Below the pieces are notes generated by a model. The model was not told where the DNA came from and ran no database searches. It was given only the letters and a program-made list of their open reading frames with translations. The position numbers were made by a program, and so were the translations under genes. A stretch of 17,427 nt of DNA from positions 1-17,427 of the forward strand of contig DATDOY010000150.1 of the NCBI GenBank assembly GCA_035293045.1. Reading direction: 5' to 3'. Shown here piece by piece: positions 1-7,177 of the stretch. Source of the stretch: DATDOY01 sp035293045 (GTDB lineage: Bacteria > Actinomycetota > Acidimicrobiia > IMCC26256 > JACPCJ01). Numbering within the stretch: position 1 is the first letter of the stretch; every line of letters begins with the position of its first letter.

Positions 1-324
1 GACGTCACGGGTGGCCGCTACGAGGAGATCGATTATCACGCCACTGGTTCAGGCAGCATTCACGCCCGCAACTGGATCAAGGCCAATTGGCAGGAGGATC
101 TGAGCCGCGACGCGATGGTGGAACTCGCCGTCAACGCGCTCTACAACGCCGCTGACGAGGACGCCGGCACCGGCGGCCCCGACGTCGTACGCGGCATCTA
201 CCCGCAAGTCGCCACCATCGACGCCACCGGCTTCACCATGCTCGAGGACCTCGAGGTGGAGACGATCACGCGGGCGCTGCTCCAGCGGCTCGCCGACTCC
301 GCGGAGCAGGGAGGGGACAACTGA
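1..324 (+). CDS. prcB: 20S proteasome beta subunit, C-terminal part
   Basis: This is the last 107 codons of the proteasome beta subunit; the 5' end lies before the window, so the propeptide and catalytic N-terminal threonine are not visible. The frame is open from base 1 and reads DVTGGRYEEIDYHATGSGS, the conserved beta-fold stretch with a Gly-Ser-Gly-Ser turn, then an alpha-helical part (MVELAVNALYNAADEDAGTG) and the GGPD motif typical of PrcB near its C terminus. The beta subunits form the two inner rings of the barrel and cleave pupylated proteins inside the chamber. The stop overlaps the prcA start (ATGA), so the two subunits are translationally coupled, as in other actinobacteria. The internal ATG at 115 is not the true start. 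The identification rests on this sequence and on prcA and pafA downstream. Confidence 0.93.
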   Translation, partial: DVTGGRYEEIDYHATGSGSIHARNWIKANWQEDLSRDAMVELAVNALYNAADEDAGTGGPDVVRGIYPQVATIDATGFTMLEDLEVETITRALLQRLADSAEQGGDN

Positions 325-1016
325 TGGGCGTTCCCTTCTACGTCTCTCCCGAGCAGGTGATGAAGGACCGGGCCGACTACGCCCGCAAAGGCATTGCCCG
401 CGGCCGCAGCCTCGTGGCGCTCGAATACTCCGACGGCATCGCCCTCGTGGCCGAGAACCCGTCGCGAACCCTGTTCAAGATCTCCGAGATCTACGACCGC
501 ATCGCCTTCGCCGGTGTGGGGAAGTACAACGAGTTCGACACCCTGCGCATCGCCGGGATCCGTCACGCCGACATCCGCGGCTACTCCTACTCGCGTGACG
601 ACGTCACCGCGCGGGGTCTCGCCAACAACTACGCGCAGGTGCTCGGCAACATTTTCACCCACGAGATGAAGCCGTACGAGGTCGAGATCCTCGTCGCCGC
701 CGTTGGCCGCGACGCCGACGAACCCGTCGAGATGTACCACATCCTCTACGACGGCACCGTCGTCGACGAGCACGGCTTCACCACCCTCGGCGGTGAAGCC
801 GAGGCGATCGGCGAGCACCTCCAGACGAGTTACGCGGAAGGCCTCGACGAGGCTGCGGCGATCCGCCTCGGCGTTGCCGCGCTTCAGTCGCCGGAAGGAA
901 CCGACGACCTGGCGGCGGACGACCTCGAAGTCGCCGTGCTCGATCGCTCCAACGGCCGACGGGCCTTCCGCCGCCTCCGCGGCGAGCCCCTCGCCGCCGC
1001 GCTGCAAACGTCGTAG
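324..1016 (+). CDS. prcA: 20S proteasome alpha subunit
   Basis: PrcA forms the outer gating rings of the actinobacterial proteasome and is the docking surface for the Mpa/ARC ATPase. The 230-residue product begins MGVPFYVSPEQVMKDRADYA, the N-terminal gating segment of bacterial alpha subunits, followed by ARKGIARGRSLVALEYSDGI and LFKISEIYDRIAFAGVGKYN, the standard proteasome-family core. The length is close to that of mycobacterial PrcA (about 250). The start is ATG 324, which overlaps the prcB stop and is preceded by a GAGGGG ribosome-binding site at 311-316. The last 30 residues are Arg/Ala rich and look like the usual variable tail. It ends facing the reverse-strand DUF2007 gene with a 28-bp gap; that gap holds a weak GC hairpin (1030-1041) without a T-run. 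Confidence 0.96.
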   Translation: MGVPFYVSPEQVMKDRADYARKGIARGRSLVALEYSDGIALVAENPSRTLFKISEIYDRIAFAGVGKYNEFDTLRIAGIRHADIRGYSYSRDDVTARGLANNYAQVLGNIFTHEMKPYEVEILVAAVGRDADEPVEMYHILYDGTVVDEHGFTTLGGEAEAIGEHLQTSYAEGLDEAAAIRLGVAALQSPEGTDDLAADDLEVAVLDRSNGRRAFRRLRGEPLAAALQTS

Positions 1017-1044
1017 CCCCAAGCAGGGCCGCGGGGCCGCGCCG

Positions 1045-1410
1045 CTAGTACCCCCAGACGGCCCGAACGGCGATCACGACCAGCATCGTCGCCACCGTCG
1101 CGCCGATGACGACCCGGCCCAGCAGCGTCCACCGGGGTGGCGCAGGCGGGCGGTGCGCTCCCACGGCGTCGTCGATTTCGGTGGCGAGCATCACGAGACG
1201 CGCGTCCTCGAGCTGGTCCTCGGGCACCCAAACGCCGATTTCGGCCATGGCGCCGACCATGAAGGGGTACGGGCCGTCGAGCGAGCCACGCAGGTCGGGT
1301 TCGAGGCCTTCGGACTCGAGGCGGGCAGCGATGACCCTCGCCTCGAACGCGTTGGTCGTCGACGTCAGGAGCACGCTCATGGGCGCGTCGCCGTTCTCGC
1401 CCTTCGGCAC
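1045..1410 (-). CDS. DUF2007-like small protein with C-terminal membrane anchor
   Basis: A 121-residue protein. Residues about 11-85 (MSVLLTSTTNAFEARVIAAR, then LESEGLEP, then GVWVPEDQLEDARLVM) follow the DUF2007 pattern: a short ferredoxin-like alpha/beta domain often labelled putative signal-transducing protein. Residues about 95-117 form one hydrophobic helix (VVIGATVATMLVVIAVRAV), so the domain is probably held on the cytoplasmic face of the membrane. The function is unknown. The chosen start is GTG 1410 because a TACGAT -10-like box lies 6 nt upstream, giving a leaderless mRNA; ATG 1380 (residue 11) is the alternative and matches the domain start. The gene lies on the strand opposite to the proteasome genes, between prcA and pafA, and is divergent from pafA. 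The family call comes from pattern recognition without a profile search. Confidence 0.72.
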   Translation of the reverse strand: MPKGENGDAPMSVLLTSTTNAFEARVIAARLESEGLEPDLRGSLDGPYPFMVGAMAEIGVWVPEDQLEDARLVMLATEIDDAVGAHRPPAPPRWTLLGRVVIGATVATMLVVIAVRAVWGY

Positions 1411-1416
1411 GGGACC

Positions 1417-1422
1417 ATCGTA
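1417..1422 (-). promoter_or_regulatory. -10-like box for the DUF2007 gene, leaderless
   Basis: On the reverse strand the hexamer reads TACGAT and is followed by six bases (GGTCCC) and then GTG 1410. A TANNNT box ending 6 nt before the start codon places transcription initiation on or next to the GTG. No convincing -35 hexamer is seen. The box sits inside the 8-bp palindrome TCGTACGA (1418-1425), between the two divergent genes. Confidence 0.45.
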
Positions 1423-1431
1423 CGAACCCCG

Positions 1432-1437
1432 TAGGCT
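1432..1437 (+). promoter_or_regulatory. -10-like box for pafA, near-leaderless
   Basis: TAGGCT lies 11 nt before the preferred pafA ATG at 1449. Initiation about 7 nt downstream of the hexamer would give a leader of only 3-6 nt. No Shine-Dalgarno sequence is present in this gap and no clear -35 is visible. It is only 9 bp from the reverse-strand -10 box of the DUF2007 gene, so the two promoters must overlap sterically. Confidence 0.45.
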
Positions 1438-1448
1438 GGGTGCTTCGC

Positions 1449-2807
1449 ATGGAACGACGCATCATGGGGCTCGAGAATGAATACGGCGTCACCTGCACGC
1501 TGCGCGGGCAGCGGCGACTCAGTCCCGACGAGGTCGCCCGCTACCTCTTCCGGCGCGTCGTGTCGTGGGGCCGGTCGAGCAACGTGTTCCTCGAGAACGG
1601 AGCCCGCCTCTACCTCGACGTGGGCAGCCACCCCGAGTACGCCACTCCGGAATGCGACTCGGTGCATGAGGTCGTCGTGCACGACAAGGCCGGCGAACGC
1701 ATCCTCGAAGGGCTCCTCCGTTCCGCCGAGCAACGCCTGCGGGAAGAAGGCATCCGGGGCGAGATCTATCTCTTCAAGAACAACACCGATTCGGCGGGCA
1801 ACTCGTATGGCTGCCATGAGAACTTCCTGGTCGAGCGCGAGGGCGACTTCGCCCGTTTCACCGACATCCTGATTCCGTTCCTCGTTTCCCGACAGGTCTA
1901 CGCCGGAGCGGGGAAGGTCCTCCAGACCACGCGAGGCGCGATGTATTGCATCGCCCAGCGCGCCGAACACATCTGGGAGGGCGTTTCATCGGCGACCACC
2001 CGATCGCGGCCGATCATCAACACCCGCGACGAGCCCCACGCGGACGCCGAACGATTCCGCCGGCTCCACGTGATCGTCGGCGACTCCAACATGAGCGAGT
2101 ACACGACCTTCCTGAAGGTCGGGACCACCGCCCTCTTGCTCCGCATCCTCGAGGAGGACAAGGGATCGTGGCGTGATCTCTCCCTCGAGAACCCGATTCG
2201 GGCCATTCGCGAGATCAGCCACGACATGACGTGCCGGCGCAAGGTTCGCCTGGGCAACGGCCGTGAGCTCTCCGCCATCGAAATCCAACTCGAGTACCTC
2301 GCGCGCGCCCAGAAGTTCGCCGACCGGCGCGGCCTCAACCCCCTCGAGGAGACGGCGCTCAAGATGTGGGAGCACGTCATGGCGGGCTTGCAGACCGACC
2401 CGCTGTCGCTCAAGCGCGAGGTGGACTGGGTCATCAAGTACCACCTCATCGAGGCCTACCGAAACAAGCACGACCTACCCCTCACGCACCCGAAGGTCGC
2501 GATGATGGACCTCCTCTACCACGACGTGAACCGGACCCGTTCGCTCTACTACATGCTCCAGCGCCAGGGACTCGTGGACCGCGTCGTCGACGACAACGAG
2601 ATCAACGAGGCGATGACCACGCCTCCCCAGACCACGCGTGCCCGGCTCCGCGGCGAGTTCATCCGAAAGGCCAAGGCCAAAAAGCGCGACTACACCGTCG
2701 ACTGGGTCCACCTGAAGCTCAACGACCAGGCGCAGCGCACGCTGCTGTGCAAAGACCCCTTCAAGGCCCACGACGAGCGCGTCGAACGGCTCATCGCCAG
2801 CCTGTAG
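1449..2807 (+). CDS. pafA: Pup--protein ligase
   Basis: PafA uses ATP to join the C-terminal glutamate of Pup to lysines of target proteins, marking them for the proteasome. It belongs to the glutamine-synthetase-like carboxylate-amine ligase fold. The product (452 residues from ATG 1449) is very similar to mycobacterial PafA as I know it: MERRIMGLENEYGVTCTLRG at the N terminus with the metal/ATP-binding ENE region (9-11), RRVVSWGRSSNVF, then RLYLDVGSHPEYATPE with Asp57, the likely catalytic base; FKNNTDSAGNSYGCHENF; VSSATTRSRPIINTRDEPHA; and QTTRARLRGEFI followed by TVDWVHLKLNDQAQRT near the C terminus. The frame extends to GTG 1440, but family members start at the equivalent of ATG 1449. 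No Shine-Dalgarno is seen; a near-leaderless promoter precedes it. The presence of Glu rather than a deamidase-specific loop favours PafA over the paralogue Dop. Confidence 0.97.
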   Translation: MERRIMGLENEYGVTCTLRGQRRLSPDEVARYLFRRVVSWGRSSNVFLENGARLYLDVGSHPEYATPECDSVHEVVVHDKAGERILEGLLRSAEQRLREEGIRGEIYLFKNNTDSAGNSYGCHENFLVEREGDFARFTDILIPFLVSRQVYAGAGKVLQTTRGAMYCIAQRAEHIWEGVSSATTRSRPIINTRDEPHADAERFRRLHVIVGDSNMSEYTTFLKVGTTALLLRILEEDKGSWRDLSLENPIRAIREISHDMTCRRKVRLGNGRELSAIEIQLEYLARAQKFADRRGLNPLEETALKMWEHVMAGLQTDPLSLKREVDWVIKYHLIEAYRNKHDLPLTHPKVAMMDLLYHDVNRTRSLYYMLQRQGLVDRVVDDNEINEAMTTPPQTTRARLRGEFIRKAKAKKRDYTVDWVHLKLNDQAQRTLLCKDPFKAHDERVERLIASL

Positions 2808-2822
2808 GCGGTCGGGATCGCA

Positions 2823-3887
2823 GTGCCCAACTACGCCACCGGTCGGGTGACCGAGATCCACGAGGAGCGTCCAGGCCTCCAGAAGATCGTTGTGGACATC
2901 AGCGGGGAGTCGCAACGGGCCTACGTGCTCACCCAGCTCATCGATGAGGTTGGCGTCGGCGACCACGTGGTGGTCAACACCACTGCGGTCGACCTCGGCC
3001 TCGGGACCGGCGGCTGGCACTTCGTCCACTGGAATCTCGCGCGTGAGGGGCTCCACAACCCCGGACCGGGTCACATCATGAAGATGCGGTACACCAGCCT
3101 TCAGGCAGACACCGGGTGCGTCGAGGAGCACGACGAACGGCTCACGGACGCGACCTCGATCGACGGCATGCCGGTGATCCACTGCGCCCTCCACAGCCAG
3201 CTTGCCGCGGCGGCAGCTGCCTTCCGCGAGCGAGCGCCTTCTCGTCGCCTTGCCTACGTGATGACCGACGGCGCCGCCCTGCCGCTCCCGCTCTCCGATC
3301 TCGTCGCCGAACTCCGTGAGCGGAGACTGATCGACGTCACCGTCACCGCCGGCCACGCCTTCGGCGGCGACCTCGAAGCGATCAACGTTCATTCGGCGCT
3401 CGCGGTCGCACGCCACGTCGGCGAGGCGCACGCCGCCCTCGTGGCGGTCGGCCCTGGCATCGTCGGCACCAACACCGCGCTCGGCCATACCGGTCTCGAG
3501 GCGGCGACGGTGGTCGATGCTGCGAACGCCCTCGGCGGAACCGCCATCGCCGCACTGCGGGTGTCGTTCGCCGACGAGCGGGAGCGACACCACGGTGTGT
3601 CGCACCACAGTCGCACTGCTCTCGGGATTGTCGCCCGATCGCGCGCGGTCGTGCCGGTGCCGCTGATCGGCGGAGATCACGAGAACCGGATTCGCACCGA
3701 CCTCAAGGCGTCCGGAGTGGAAGAGCGCCATGACCTTCTCTCGGTCGATCCTGGCGACGTGCTCGCCCTCTTCGCGCGCCACAATCTGGTGGTGTCCTCC
3801 ATGGGTCGTCCCGCGGTCTCCGATCCCGCGCTGCACGCGTGCGCCGCGGCAGCCGGGATCGTGGCGGCCGAGCGGGCCGTGGGCTGA
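2823..3887 (+). CDS. DUF3866 family protein
   Basis: A 354-residue soluble protein of the uncharacterised DUF3866 family. Features visible: an N-terminal beta-rich part (GRVTEIHEERPGLQKIVVDI; GVGDHVVVNTTAVDLGLGTG) resembling a small barrel, the segment HFVHWNLAR, a central HIMKMRYTSLQ, and an alpha/beta C-terminal part with glycine-rich turns (VGPGIVGTNTALGHTGLEAA) and conserved SMGRPAVSDPALHACAAAAG. There is no membrane segment. The start is GTG 2823, 15 nt after the pafA stop, without a strong Shine-Dalgarno; translation is probably coupled to pafA. It ends 9 bp before pafB, so it sits in one transcription unit with pafA and pafBC. The family's function is unknown; the position suggests, but does not prove, a role tied to pupylation or the PafBC response. 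The family name is recalled from sequence pattern. Confidence 0.82.
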   Translation: MPNYATGRVTEIHEERPGLQKIVVDISGESQRAYVLTQLIDEVGVGDHVVVNTTAVDLGLGTGGWHFVHWNLAREGLHNPGPGHIMKMRYTSLQADTGCVEEHDERLTDATSIDGMPVIHCALHSQLAAAAAAFRERAPSRRLAYVMTDGAALPLPLSDLVAELRERRLIDVTVTAGHAFGGDLEAINVHSALAVARHVGEAHAALVAVGPGIVGTNTALGHTGLEAATVVDAANALGGTAIAALRVSFADERERHHGVSHHSRTALGIVARSRAVVPVPLIGGDHENRIRTDLKASGVEERHDLLSVDPGDVLALFARHNLVVSSMGRPAVSDPALHACAAAAGIVAAERAVG

Positions 3888-3896
3888 GGGGGACCG

Positions 3897-4820
3897 GTGG
3901 CCGATCGCTTCGAACGCCTCACCAACCTCGTGGCCGTCCTGCTTGCGACGCCGAGACCGCTGACGCTCGAGGAGCTGGTATCTCGAGTTCCGGGCTATCC
4001 ACCCGATGCGCAGTCGGCCCGGCGCCAATTCGAGCGCGACAAGGACGCGCTGCGCGAGCTCACCATCCCGATCGAGCTCGTCGACGACCCGCAGGGCGAT
4101 CTCCCTGGGTATCGGATCGATCCCCAGGAGTACGAGCTGCCCGACCTCGATCTCACGCCCGATGAGCGCGCCGCCCTCCACACGGCGGTGGCGGCCATGC
4201 GGCTCGAAGGGGGAGAGGGCCGCGAGGCGCTGTGGAAGGTCGGCGGTGACGCCGCCAGTGAAGCGCCGACCCTAGGGGCGCTCCCGAGCGTTCCGGCGCT
4301 GCCCGCGCTCATGGAAGCCACGCGTCGGCGCGTGGCGGTCCGATTCACCTACCGCGGAGACCGCCGCGTCGTCGAGCCCTACGCCGTCGTCTTCCGTAAC
4401 GGCAACTGGTACCTGATGGGCCACGATCTCGATCGCAACGAGCAGCGCTCGTTTCGGGCCGACCGAATCGACGGAGAACCCGCCCTGGCGAAGGAACCGA
4501 CCGTCGAACGGCCGGCCGACTTCGATCCCGACGCGCTGCTCCACGATGAGCCGTGGCGCTACGGCGACGAACCCGCGATCGAGGCGCGGGTTCGGATCGA
4601 CCCGGTGATGGCGGCCTGGGTGACCCAGCGCCTTGCGGAGGACGCCGTCGTGGAGCACCTCGGCGACGGCAGCGTGATCGTCCAGCTCACCGTGACGAAC
4701 CGCGATGCGTTTCGCTCCTTCGTGCTCGACCTCCTCGACCATGCCGTCGTGATCTCGCCCGACGAACTGCGCGACGAGATCGTCGACTGGCTCCGCAAGA
4801 TCGTGGCGGCCGCGCCGTGA
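3897..4820 (+). CDS. pafB: WYL-domain transcriptional regulator PafB
   Basis: PafB pairs with PafC; in mycobacteria the complex activates the RecA-independent DNA-damage response. The 307-residue protein has an N-terminal winged helix-turn-helix (residues about 5-60: RFERLTNLVAVLLATPRPLT, then ELVSRVPGYP and ARRQFERDKDALREL), a linker, and a WYL domain (about 140-200) with the defining NWYLMGHD (Trp171-Tyr172-Leu173) and RSFRADRI. A C-terminal WCX-type domain follows (ARVRIDPVMAAWVTQRLAED to the end). The start is GTG 3897 with the purine-rich GAGGGGGA at 3886-3893. The stop overlaps the pafC start as GTGA, so the two subunits are coupled at translation. The length is close to mycobacterial PafB. 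It lies downstream of pafA-DUF3866. Confidence 0.92.
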   Translation: MADRFERLTNLVAVLLATPRPLTLEELVSRVPGYPPDAQSARRQFERDKDALRELTIPIELVDDPQGDLPGYRIDPQEYELPDLDLTPDERAALHTAVAAMRLEGGEGREALWKVGGDAASEAPTLGALPSVPALPALMEATRRRVAVRFTYRGDRRVVEPYAVVFRNGNWYLMGHDLDRNEQRSFRADRIDGEPALAKEPTVERPADFDPDALLHDEPWRYGDEPAIEARVRIDPVMAAWVTQRLAEDAVVEHLGDGSVIVQLTVTNRDAFRSFVLDLLDHAVVISPDELRDEIVDWLRKIVAAAP

Positions 4821-5752
4821 CCCGCCCCCAGGCGGCCACCCGGCTCCGTCGGACGCTCGCCATGCTGCCGTACATCGCCGCCCGGCGTGACGTCACGATC
4901 GGCGAACTGGCCCGGGTCTTCGGCGTGTCGGAGGAGACGATCCGCGACGACCTCGAAGTCCTGCCGTACTGCGGACTCCCGCCGTACACGCCCGACCGCC
5001 TCATGGGCGTGGTGATCGCCGGCGACATGGTGAGCCTCAGCTTCGCCGAGTACTTTTCGCGCCCTCTGCGCTTGACCCCCGCCGAGGGTTTCGCTCTGGT
5101 CGCCGCCGGACACGCGCTGCTGGCCGTCCCGGGAGCCGATCCGGGGGGGCCGCTGGCGAGCGGACTCGCCAAGCTCGAGGACGCCTTGGGGGCACACAAG
5201 GTGCTCGACGTCGCCCTCCCCGAACTCGACCACCTCGGGGAACTGCGGAGCGCCGCCGAGGTCCACGAGCGAGTGGAGATCGACTACTACTCGTCCGGTC
5301 GCGACGCCCAAAGCACGCGAGAGATCGACCCATACGGTGTCATCTCCCTCCGTGGACAGTGGTATCTCAAGGCGTTCTGTCATCAAGCGGTCGGCGACCG
5401 TCTGTTCCGCGTCGACCGCATCCGCTCCATCAAGCGAACGGGGAGGAACTTCGAGCCTCCGCCCGACGTCACGCCGCCGGACAACGTGTTCCACGCCTCG
5501 CCCGAGGACACGCGGGTGACCGTGGACCTTCCCGCGTCGGCCCGCTGGGTGGCGGAGAGCTTCCCGGTGGAGTCGGTGGAGGAGCGCCGGGGGCGCGTCG
5601 TGGTCACCTTGGTCGTGGCGGCGCGCCCGTGGCTCGAACGGGTGCTGCTCGCCGTGGGCCCGGGGGCGAAGGTGAAGACGCCCAAGGAGTGGCGATCCGT
5701 CGCGGCCGAGGCTGCGACGCGCGTCTTGTCACGGTATGACAACCAGTCCTGA
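4817..5752 (+). CDS. pafC: WYL-domain transcriptional regulator PafC
   Basis: The second subunit of the PafBC regulator, 311 residues from GTG 4817. The N-terminal helix-turn-helix is clear (RLRRTLAMLPYIAARRDVTI then GELARVFGVSEETIRDDLEV, residues about 9-48). The WYL domain carries GQWYLKAFCH (Trp182-Tyr183-Leu184) and DRLFRVDRIRS, the putative effector-binding surface. A C-terminal WCX-like part (TRVTVDLPASARWVAESFPV then EERRGRVVVTLVV) completes the usual architecture. The open frame runs far upstream to 4553, but that part has Arg/Gly-rich shadow composition and lies inside pafB; the GTGA overlap with pafB gives the natural start. Separate pafB and pafC genes, rather than a single fused regulator, match the mycobacterial arrangement. 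Confidence 0.92.
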   Translation: MTRPQAATRLRRTLAMLPYIAARRDVTIGELARVFGVSEETIRDDLEVLPYCGLPPYTPDRLMGVVIAGDMVSLSFAEYFSRPLRLTPAEGFALVAAGHALLAVPGADPGGPLASGLAKLEDALGAHKVLDVALPELDHLGELRSAAEVHERVEIDYYSSGRDAQSTREIDPYGVISLRGQWYLKAFCHQAVGDRLFRVDRIRSIKRTGRNFEPPPDVTPPDNVFHASPEDTRVTVDLPASARWVAESFPVESVEERRGRVVVTLVVAARPWLERVLLAVGPGAKVKTPKEWRSVAAEAATRVLSRYDNQS

Positions 5753-5790
5753 TCTCGTCGGCAGGTCTCGGTCTGCGAGGATGCGCCCCC

Positions 5791-6420
5791 GTGCGCGCTG
5801 ACCTGCCTTACGATGCTGACGATCCCGACTCGTTCGCCGACCTCGACGAGACCGGCGATGTGGCGCGACGCGGACCTCTGGCACGAGCGATCCCCAACCG
5901 CTCGACGAGGCGCATGGTCGAGTGGGTCATTCTCGTGGTCCTCGCCCTCAGCGCCGCTGTCTTGTTGCGGACGTTCGTGGTGCAGTCGTTCTACATCCCC
6001 TCGACGTCCATGGCGCCCACCCTCAAGATCGGCGATCGCGTCCTGGTGAACAAGTTGGCGTATCGCTTCGGCGATCCCGCCCGAGGCGACGTCGTCGTGT
6101 TCGAGGCCCCTCCCGGTGAGGGGAGCGAGAAGATCAAGGATCTGATCAAACGGATCATCGGCCTTCCCGGCGAGACCATCGAGGGGAAGGACGGGCACGT
6201 CTACATCGACGGCGAGTTGCTCCGTGAGCCCTGGCTACCGGCGGGCATCGAATCGCGTACGTTCCCCGCCGAGTCGATTCCACCTGACCGGTATTGGGTG
6301 CTCGGAGACAACCGCTTTGATTCACGCGACTCGACGTTCTTCAAGTCGATCCCGCGATCGTCCGTCATCGGCAAGGCCTTCGTGCGCATCTGGCCGTTGT
6401 CGAACTTCGGCGGGTTGTGA
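5791..6420 (+). CDS. lepB: Signal peptidase I
   Basis: Type I signal peptidase removes signal peptides from proteins exported by Sec or Tat, acting on the outer face of the membrane. The 209-residue product has a cytoplasmic acidic N-terminal segment, one transmembrane helix (about 44-64, VEWVILVVLALSAAVLLRTF), box B QSFYIPSTSMAPTLKIGDRV with nucleophile Ser73, box D (DLIKRIIGLPGETIEGKDG) with general base Lys120, and box E (GDNRFDSRDS, 172-181). All catalytic residues are present, with no C-terminal membrane helix. The start is GTG 5791, with GAGGA at 5777-5781 as ribosome-binding site 9 nt upstream. It is 38 bp after pafC and may be transcribed with it. Its closeness to tatA/tatC, 3.6 kb downstream, is suggestive for export but not proof of joint control. 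Confidence 0.95.
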   Translation: MRADLPYDADDPDSFADLDETGDVARRGPLARAIPNRSTRRMVEWVILVVLALSAAVLLRTFVVQSFYIPSTSMAPTLKIGDRVLVNKLAYRFGDPARGDVVVFEAPPGEGSEKIKDLIKRIIGLPGETIEGKDGHVYIDGELLREPWLPAGIESRTFPAESIPPDRYWVLGDNRFDSRDSTFFKSIPRSSVIGKAFVRIWPLSNFGGL

Positions 6421-6426
6421 CCGCTT

Positions 6427-6446
6427 GCCGAGGAGTCGGGCTCGGC
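6427..6446. terminator. Weak hairpin in the convergent lepB/GDPD gap
   Basis: A perfect 6-bp inverted repeat, GCCGAG (6427-6432) and CTCGGC (6441-6446), with an 8-nt loop sits in the gap between the convergent lepB and phosphodiesterase genes; its last base is the first base of the reverse-strand stop codon. It could act as a terminator in both directions. There is no T-tract on either side, so a classical intrinsic terminator is not shown. Confidence 0.35.
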
Positions 6447-7156
6447 TAGAACTCGGGCCGCTCGGCGCTTTCGGTCCACTCGGCCACAACACCAACCATG
6501 CGATCGACGTCATCGCAGTACACCGCGTCCACGCCGAACCGCAGGACCTCCCGGAGATGACGGACCTCTTGGGCATCCCATGCGAACGCCCTGACGTCGA
6601 ACCGGTGGAACAGGGCGACAAGTCCTCGCGTCCATTCCGTGCGGTGCATGTTGAGCGCGTCAATTTCGGATTCTGCGAGCGTCGCGGCGTGTCGCTCCAT
6701 CGTGTCGAAGATGGCCCGTCGGGTGGTGGAGTGGACGAGGCGCACGCGCCGCTCACGCGCCCGCAGGTCGCGGAGCAGGTCGAGGTCAGGGGAGCAGAGC
6801 CACAGGCGGTCAAGCGCCGACCGCTCTCGGGCGACACCGATCACCGGGTCCCCGGCGTCCGCGACCTTGAGGTCGAGGCTGACGTGCAGGTCGGCCCCGA
6901 TGGCGTCGTAGAGCTCGGCAAGAGAGGCCAGCCCGAGGCCTGACAGGGTGTCGAATGAGAGGGCGGCGACCCTTGATCGCCGTAGACCTCTCCGAATGAC
7001 CGGCTCGTGAATCAGGACGGGAACGCCGTCCGCGGAGAGGTGAACGTCGCTCTCGACGCCGGACGCGCCGCGTTCGCGCGCAGATCGAAAGGCGGCGATG
7101 GAGTTTTCGGGACGGTCAGCAGAGCCGCCTCGGTGGGCGAAGGTGATCGGCGTCAC
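6446..7156 (-). CDS. Glycerophosphodiester phosphodiesterase family protein
   Basis: GDPD enzymes hydrolyse glycerophosphodiesters to glycerol-3-phosphate and an alcohol in a metal-dependent TIM barrel. The 236-residue protein has the family signature: FAHRGGSADRPENSIAAF with His8-Arg9 and Glu17-Asn18, then GVESDVHLSADGVPVLIHEP with metal ligands Glu35 and Asp37 and catalytic His50, then SLDLKV (94-99) and a C-terminal strand with FAWDAQEVRHLREVLRFGVD. The usual HD after the second histidine is HE here. There is no signal peptide, so it is cytoplasmic. The start is GTG 7156; an ATG just upstream is out of frame. It follows the sensor kinase on the same strand after 21 bp, so the two are probably one operon. 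The physiological substrate cannot be read from sequence. Confidence 0.88.
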   Translation of the reverse strand: MTPITFAHRGGSADRPENSIAAFRSARERGASGVESDVHLSADGVPVLIHEPVIRRGLRRSRVAALSFDTLSGLGLASLAELYDAIGADLHVSLDLKVADAGDPVIGVARERSALDRLWLCSPDLDLLRDLRARERRVRLVHSTTRRAIFDTMERHAATLAESEIDALNMHRTEWTRGLVALFHRFDVRAFAWDAQEVRHLREVLRFGVDAVYCDDVDRMVGVVAEWTESAERPEF

Positions 7157-7177
7157 GAACCCGCATCGTCGCGCGAC

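Noticed and set aside
198..1022. 274-residue reverse-strand frame over prcB/prcA
   Set aside because: Antisense to conserved proteasome genes, with low-complexity Val/Gly/Asp/Arg composition.
1030..1041. CGCGG-GG-CCGCG hairpin in the prcA/DUF2007 convergent gap as a terminator
   Set aside because: A 2-nt loop is too tight, there is no T-run, and such GC repeats are common by chance here.
2475..4181. 568-residue reverse-strand frame over pafA, DUF3866 and pafB
   Set aside because: It spans three well-supported forward genes and shows no motif; a high-GC shadow frame.
4553..4816. Upstream extension of the pafC frame inside pafB
   Set aside because: Arg/Gly-rich shadow sequence; the GTGA overlap at 4817 gives a start that fits the family's N-terminal helix-turn-helix.
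5777..5782. GAGGAT as a -10 box for lepB
   Set aside because: It lacks the leading T-A; GAGGA at the same place is better read as a ribosome-binding site.
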